Source of the DNA: Ruminococcus flavefaciens | Lineage (GTDB): Bacteria; Bacillota; Clostridia; Oscillospirales; Ruminococcaceae | DNA length: 18,721 nucleotides | Assembly (NCBI GenBank): GCA_002310115.1 | Contig: DBYI01000090.1 | Location: 1 to 18,721 of the forward strand | Direction of reading: 5' to 3' | Shown here: in pieces, positions 14,882 to 18,721 of the stretch | How positions within the stretch are numbered: position 1 is the stretch's first letter | How the letters are laid out: every line of letters starts with the position of its first letter | Translations under genes and position numbers: made by a program | Notes under the pieces: generated by a model | Database searches by the model: none | Told to the model about the DNA's origin: nothing | Seen by the model: only the letters and a program-made list of their open reading frames with translations

Positions 14882-14946
14882 ATTTTTTGGATGCAAAATC
14901 ACATTTGATCATACTATATGTAGTTCAATACATCAAGGAGGTTAAA

Positions 14947-16761
14947 ATGCACAAAGAATTTCTTATGGGCAATGCTGCAATTTCCCGTGGAGCTGTAGCA
15001 GCAGGACTGAACGTAATAAGCGGCTATCCTGGTACACCTTCAACGGAAGTACTTGAAACAACAGCAAAAATAAATAACGGAAGTATTTACGTTGAATGGT
15101 CTGTCAATGAAAAAGCTGCCCTTGAGCTTGGAGCCGGCGCAGCATACTGTGGTGCCCGTTCAATGGTAACTATGAAACAAGTGGGACTCAATGTTGCTTC
15201 TGACCCACTGATGAGTCTTGCATATATTGGAGTAAAAGGCGGAATGGTTATAATGGTTGCTGATGATCCTGGCCCTATATCATCGCAAACCGAACAAGAC
15301 ACACGACATTTTGCAGCATTCTCCAAGCTGCCATGTTTTGACCCTTCATCTGTGCAGGAAGCATATGATATGATACAGGAAGCTTTTGAGTACTCTGAAG
15401 AATACCACACTCCTGTACTTTTCAGGCCAACTACAAGAGTCTGTCACGGCTATGCTTCTATCGATGTAAAGGATGAAAGTGAATACATAAAGAACATTCC
15501 TGAAGGGTTTGTCAAGGATTCTTCGAAATGGGTAATATTCCCGCGTTTATCTTACAATGCTCATCTCAACATTGAAAAGCGCAATTCTGAATTATCTGAT
15601 ATATTCTCTGAATACAAGCGCAACATGATAATACCTCCCTCTGATACAAGCTGCCACAAAGGAATAGCTTCGCATGGCATTAGCTTCACCTACGTACAAG
15701 AAGCTTTCACTGACAAAGATGCACCAAAAATACTGAAGATCTCAACACCTTTTCCATTTCCTGAGAAACTCGCTGTGGAGTTCCTGAACGGTCTTGATGA
15801 AGTGCTTTGTATCGAGGAACTTGACCCTGTCATAGAACGTGAGCTTACATATGTATGTGGCAAGTATCACCTCAGTACAAAAATAATTGGAAAGTTAACA
15901 GGAAATGTAAAAAATGCTGGAGAGAACACCTGTGACAGTGTTGCTGATAATATAGCAGAATTTATGGAATGGGATAAGAAGATAAATTCTGATATTCCTA
16001 CTACTCCAGAGCTTCCTGTACGTCCACCTGTGCTATGTGCAGGTTGTCCTCACAGAGCTAGCTTCTATGCAGTAAAGCAAGCCATGAAGGGCAAAAAATC
16101 CGTATTCTGCGGTGATATTGGCTGCTACACCCTTGGCAACGCAATGCCACTCGATATGGTAGACACATGTCTCTGCATGGGGGCAGGCGTGAATATAACT
16201 CAGGGTATTGGCAAGATAGAACCTGATACAAGCTGTTTCGCATTTGTAGGCGATTCAACTTTCTTTGCTTCAGCTATAACAGGTGTAGTAAATGCAGTAT
16301 ATAATCAAGCGGACATGACGCTCATTGTGCTTGATAACTCCACGACCGCAATGACAGGCCATCAGCCTCACCCCGGTACAGGAAGAACCATGATGGGACA
16401 GATAGTTGATAAAGTCAACATTGAAGCCGTTCTACGCGGAATAGGTTTGAAAACTGTAGAAACTGTGAACCCTTTAGAATTAGACAAAGCTATTGATACA
16501 GTCAAAAGAATATCCGCCGAAAAAGGCGTTAAGTCTATTATTTTCAAATCACCATGTGCTGTACTTATCAAATCACAAAAGCCTTTTGTGATCGACAGCA
16601 ATAAGTGTATCAACTGCAAGAAATGCATAAACAGTCTTGGTTGTCCAGGCATCATCATCTCTGACAGTAATGTAAGAATTGATGAGTCACTATGTACAGG
16701 CTGTGGACTTTGCAGTCAGGTATGCCCGGTAAATGCTATCGGAGGTGAGCAGAATGAATAA
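14947..16761 (+). CDS. iorA: Indolepyruvate ferredoxin oxidoreductase, alpha subunit
   Basis: The 604-residue subunit catalyses, with IorB, the CoA-dependent oxidative decarboxylation of aryl pyruvates to aryl-acetyl-CoA plus reduced ferredoxin, or the reverse carboxylation. The N-terminal pyrimidine-binding half starts MGNAAISRGAVAAG with SGYPGTPSTE (25-34). The TPP-binding half carries LCAGCPHRASF, FCGDIGCYTLG and GDSTFFASAITGVVNA, followed by VLDNSTTAMTG. The C-terminus is a two-cluster ferredoxin domain: Cys554, 557, 560, 566 and Cys583, 586, 589, 593 ligate two 4Fe-4S clusters. Length and order match standard IorA. ATG 14947 is chosen because AAGGAGG (14936-14942) precedes it; a longer frame from 14887 starts at the predicted transcription start. 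The gene overlaps iorB by 8 bases. The enzyme is cytosolic and oxygen-sensitive, consistent with an obligate anaerobe. Confidence 0.95.
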   Translation: MHKEFLMGNAAISRGAVAAGLNVISGYPGTPSTEVLETTAKINNGSIYVEWSVNEKAALELGAGAAYCGARSMVTMKQVGLNVASDPLMSLAYIGVKGGMVIMVADDPGPISSQTEQDTRHFAAFSKLPCFDPSSVQEAYDMIQEAFEYSEEYHTPVLFRPTTRVCHGYASIDVKDESEYIKNIPEGFVKDSSKWVIFPRLSYNAHLNIEKRNSELSDIFSEYKRNMIIPPSDTSCHKGIASHGISFTYVQEAFTDKDAPKILKISTPFPFPEKLAVEFLNGLDEVLCIEELDPVIERELTYVCGKYHLSTKIIGKLTGNVKNAGENTCDSVADNIAEFMEWDKKINSDIPTTPELPVRPPVLCAGCPHRASFYAVKQAMKGKKSVFCGDIGCYTLGNAMPLDMVDTCLCMGAGVNITQGIGKIEPDTSCFAFVGDSTFFASAITGVVNAVYNQADMTLIVLDNSTTAMTGHQPHPGTGRTMMGQIVDKVNIEAVLRGIGLKTVETVNPLELDKAIDTVKRISAEKGVKSIIFKSPCAVLIKSQKPFVIDSNKCINCKKCINSLGCPGIIISDSNVRIDESLCTGCGLCSQVCPVNAIGGEQNE

Positions 16762-17326
16762 GAATATTCTTCTTTGTGGAGTAGGGGGACAGGGTATCGT
16801 CCTTACCTCAAAGCTAACAGCCTCATGTGCTATGAAAAAGGGAATGCAGATCATGAGTGCTGAGACAATCGGCATGGCTCAGAAAGGCGGAAGCGTTTTC
16901 AGCTTTCTACGCATAGGCAAGAATATATACTGCCCTATGTTCGGTAAAAAACAAGCTGATATCATTATCGCTTTTGAGCCCGCAGAAGCTGTTCGTATGC
17001 TTCCTTATCTCAGAGAGGGAGGAACAATAATCGTAAATACGCGGCCTATAATGCCTGTCACTGCTGCCCTAAAGGCGTCAAGCTACAATGGAACGGAAAT
17101 GCTTGACTACCTCAAGAAATACACAGACAATATTATTACAGTTGACGGCGACAAAGTTTGTCGTGAATTAGGCTCACCAAAGGTGCTCAATATGATAATG
17201 CTCAGCGAAGCGATAAAGAGCGGCATTCTGCCATTCACAATAGACGATGCCGTTGAAGCAATGAAGCATAATGTAAAGCAACAATTCATTGAGCTCAATG
17301 AAAAGGCTCTCAGACATAATTTTTAA
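16754..17326 (+). CDS. iorB: Indolepyruvate ferredoxin oxidoreductase, beta subunit
   Basis: The 190-residue product is the small gamma-domain subunit of IOR. It begins MNKNILLCGVGGQGIVL, the hallmark glycine-rich start of 2-oxoacid:ferredoxin oxidoreductase gamma-type domains. SAETIGMAQKGGSVFSFLRIG (about 36-56) and the segment ADIIIAFEPAEAVRMLPYL also match the family. It completes the catalytic interface with IorA. ATG 16754 is preferred, with GGAGGTGA at 16741-16748; a longer in-frame start at 16733 lies wholly inside iorA. The 8-base overlap with iorA and the 20-base gap to the ligase gene indicate one transcript with balanced translation. Confidence 0.94.
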   Translation: MNKNILLCGVGGQGIVLTSKLTASCAMKKGMQIMSAETIGMAQKGGSVFSFLRIGKNIYCPMFGKKQADIIIAFEPAEAVRMLPYLREGGTIIVNTRPIMPVTAALKASSYNGTEMLDYLKKYTDNIITVDGDKVCRELGSPKVLNMIMLSEAIKSGILPFTIDDAVEAMKHNVKQQFIELNEKALRHNF

Positions 17327-17346
17327 TTACGAAAGGATGATATATT

Positions 17347-18582
17347 TTGCAGATATCAGAAAAGCAAATAGAACTTGTTAACAACCGTATACAGGCACTT
17401 GAAAAAGCAGGCAGCTTCTACGGAAAGAAGCTCAAGGATGCTGGTATAACTGAAATACACTCAGCAGATGAGTTTGAGAAGCTTCCCTTTTCTGAAAAAA
17501 GTGATCTTCGTGACGCTTACCCCCTCGGTCTAATGACAGCTCCTGAAGATGAAATAGTCCGTATACATTCATCTTCAGGCACAACAGGTACACCAGTTAT
17601 TATTCCATATACTGCTAAGGACGTTGATGACTGGGCCATAATGTTCAAACGTTGCTACGAAACAGCAGGCATAACCAATATGGATCGTATACAAATTACT
17701 CCTGGTTATGGTCTCTGGACAGCAGGCATTGGATTCCAGAATGGAGCAGAAAAGCTCGGTGCTATGGTTATACCTATGGGTCCTGGAAATACAGACAAGC
17801 AGCTTCAGATGATGCAGGATATGAAAAGCACTGTCCTTTGCTCAACCTCATCTTATGCACTTCTTCTAGCAGAAGAAATTGAAAAGCGTGGTATAAAAGA
17901 CAAAATTCACCTAAAAAAAGGCGTTATCGGTTCTGAACGCTGGAGTGACAAAATGCGTGAACGTATCCACAATGAACTTGGTATCGAACTTTTTGATATC
18001 TATGGACTTACAGAAATATATGGACCAGGTATCGGTATAAACTGTCCTGGTGAGACTGCTATGCATTACTGGGATGATTTCCTCTATCTTGAGATAATTG
18101 ACCCTGTAACAGGAAAAAATGTTCCAGATGGTGAGATTGGCGAAATAGTTATAACTACACTTGTTAAAGAAGGAGCTCCTCTTATCCGCTACCGTACCCA
18201 CGACCTATCAAGAATAGTTCCAGGAAAGTGCAAGTGCGGGCGCTGCTATCCACGAATTGATGTAATAATGGGTCGAACTGACGATATGATGAAAATAAAG
18301 GGTGTAAATGTATTCCCGAGCCAGATAGAAGAAGTAATAGGCTCATTTGAAGAAATATCCAGTGAGTATCAGATACGTATTTCCCACCTTGATGGTAAAG
18401 ATACTATGCGTATTTACGTTGAAGCAAGCGGAGATTATGACTGGGCATCACTCAGCAAGCGTTTAGCTGAAAAAGTAAAGAGCCGTATTGGATTTACACC
18501 TATAGTAAAGATTGTCGAAATAGGTGTACTTCCTAGAAGTATGAAAAAGACAGCACGCGTTATCGACGAACGTTATGACTGA
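17347..18582 (+). CDS. paaK: Phenylacetate-CoA ligase family protein
   Basis: This 411-residue ANL-superfamily enzyme forms an aryl-acetyl-CoA from the acid, ATP and CoA, or possibly runs in reverse. The AMP-binding loop SSSGTTGTPVIIP lies at 75-87. Later come DIYGLTEIYGPG, YRTHDLSRI and the C-terminal hinge and lid GRTDDMMKIKGVNVFPSQIEEVI. A conserved Lys lies near the end (PRSMKKTARV). CKCGRC just before the hinge looks like a small metal- or cysteine-bearing loop found in many PaaK relatives. The start is TTG at 17347, with AAAGGA at 17332-17337; a nearby ATG at 17337 is out of frame. Its place behind iorAB is conserved in many anaerobes and points to aryl-acetate and aryl-pyruvate interconversion. 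The true substrate (phenylacetate, indoleacetate or 4-hydroxyphenylacetate) cannot be told from sequence. Confidence 0.92.
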   Translation: MQISEKQIELVNNRIQALEKAGSFYGKKLKDAGITEIHSADEFEKLPFSEKSDLRDAYPLGLMTAPEDEIVRIHSSSGTTGTPVIIPYTAKDVDDWAIMFKRCYETAGITNMDRIQITPGYGLWTAGIGFQNGAEKLGAMVIPMGPGNTDKQLQMMQDMKSTVLCSTSSYALLLAEEIEKRGIKDKIHLKKGVIGSERWSDKMRERIHNELGIELFDIYGLTEIYGPGIGINCPGETAMHYWDDFLYLEIIDPVTGKNVPDGEIGEIVITTLVKEGAPLIRYRTHDLSRIVPGKCKCGRCYPRIDVIMGRTDDMMKIKGVNVFPSQIEEVIGSFEEISSEYQIRISHLDGKDTMRIYVEASGDYDWASLSKRLAEKVKSRIGFTPIVKIVEIGVLPRSMKKTARVIDERYD

Positions 18583-18595
18583 TTATTATTAATAA

Positions 18596-18656
18596 AAACA
18601 CAGCAGTTCTGAGTAATAACACTACTATCTCAGATCTGCTGTGTTTATTCTTTTTA
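18596..18656. terminator. Strong bidirectional terminator after the ior-paaK operon
   Basis: AAACACAGCAG and TCTGAG (18596-18613) pair with CTCAGA and CTGCTGTGTTT (18629-18646), giving a 17-bp stem with one T-T mismatch. It is followed by ATTCTTTTTAT on the plus side; the minus side reads TTTTTATT. It lies 14 bases after the paaK stop and would also serve the convergent frame at 18663. Confidence 0.88.
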
Positions 18657-18662
18657 TAAGTA

Positions 18663-18719
18663 TCACAGAGCCAAATTGTTGGCTTTTACACTATCATTCA
18701 GTTGCCTGGAATATTCCTC
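18663..18719 (-). CDS. Probable C-terminal end of an unidentified gene (runs off right edge)
   Basis: One minus-strand frame stays open from the window edge to TGA at 18663-18665. It gives 18 residues, EEYSRQLNDSVKANNLAL, which look like a normal hydrophilic C-terminus. The bidirectional terminator just beyond (18596-18656) supports a convergent gene ending here. It is too short for any functional call, and a second frame that ends earlier is also possible. Confidence 0.4.
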   Translation of the reverse strand, partial: EEYSRQLNDSVKANNLAL

Positions 18720-18721
18720 TT

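Larger units (their letters stand above)
14315..14946. other. Long AT-rich intergenic region between divergent genes
   Basis: This 632-base gap between the divergent c-di-GMP gene and iorA contains no intact gene. It holds a candidate plus-strand promoter (14462-14489), an AT-rich hairpin (14804-14837) and the ior promoter (14853-14881). Two short overlapping protein-like frames lie on opposite strands. A minus frame at 14674-14769 contains SAAGYPDLFNLITLIFRQ; a plus frame from about 14725 to 14820 contains FDKRNEIIELTDGIDNIQ. Neither has a start codon, so they may be remnants or chance. The GC-richer block at 14695-14760 stands out from its surroundings. No T-box, c-di-GMP or other known riboswitch core was found. 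Confidence 0.5.

Noticed and set aside
14882..14946. T-box or other amino-acid riboswitch before iorA
   Set aside because: The leader is only about 59 bases, has no T-box TGGNACCGCG sequence and no terminator.

Overview
The window looks like a chromosomal piece of an anaerobic, low-GC, Gram-positive gut or rumen bacterium close to Ruminococcus. The evidence is AT-rich intergenic DNA, strong AGGAG ribosome sites, consensus sigma-A promoters (TTGACA/N17/TATAAT), two secreted enzymes ending in type I dockerins (cellulosome-type modules), and a ferredoxin-dependent oxidoreductase. Genus level is inference. No tRNA, rRNA, CRISPR array or intact mobile element was seen.

Layout. (1) 1-339, minus: N-terminal part of a secreted protein running off the left edge, with its own promoter. 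(2) 502-6651, minus: a five-gene operon behind a perfect promoter, a cobalamin (B12) riboswitch and an intrinsic terminator. The order is a sortase-anchored DUF4430-type surface protein, an alpha-toroid plus DUF4430 membrane protein, EcfT, a fused double ATPase EcfAA', and the S component. The genes overlap or abut. Read together this is a B12-repressed ECF-type uptake system whose extracellular parts have the two-domain make-up of animal transcobalamin/intrinsic factor. (3) 6811-9629, minus: a dockerin-bearing GH43 arabinanase-like enzyme with two ricin-type lectin domains, own promoter and terminator. (4) 9691-9911, minus: a short orphan reading frame followed by a good terminator, probably a gene remnant. 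(5) 10044-11976, plus: a secreted M60-like zinc metallopeptidase with a C-terminal dockerin. (6) 12065-14314, minus: a GAF-GGDEF-EAL cyclic-di-GMP protein with a degenerate GGDEF motif and an intact EAL domain, sharing a bidirectional terminator with gene 5. (7) 14315-14946: a long AT-rich intergenic region with a possible cryptic transcription unit. (8) 14853-18656, plus: iorA-iorB-paaK, an indolepyruvate:ferredoxin oxidoreductase and an aryl-acetate CoA ligase, ending in a strong bidirectional terminator. (9) 18663 to the edge, minus: the probable tail of another gene.

How they work together: the GH43 enzyme and the metallopeptidase probably dock onto a cohesin scaffold to attack plant cell-wall arabinan and protein or glycoprotein. 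The B12 operon scavenges corrinoids. The ior-paaK operon links aryl acetates (phenylacetate, indoleacetate) to aryl pyruvates and so to aromatic amino acids, a reaction direction known from rumen bacteria. The c-di-GMP protein may govern adhesion. The most interesting element is the riboswitch-controlled transcobalamin-like uptake operon.
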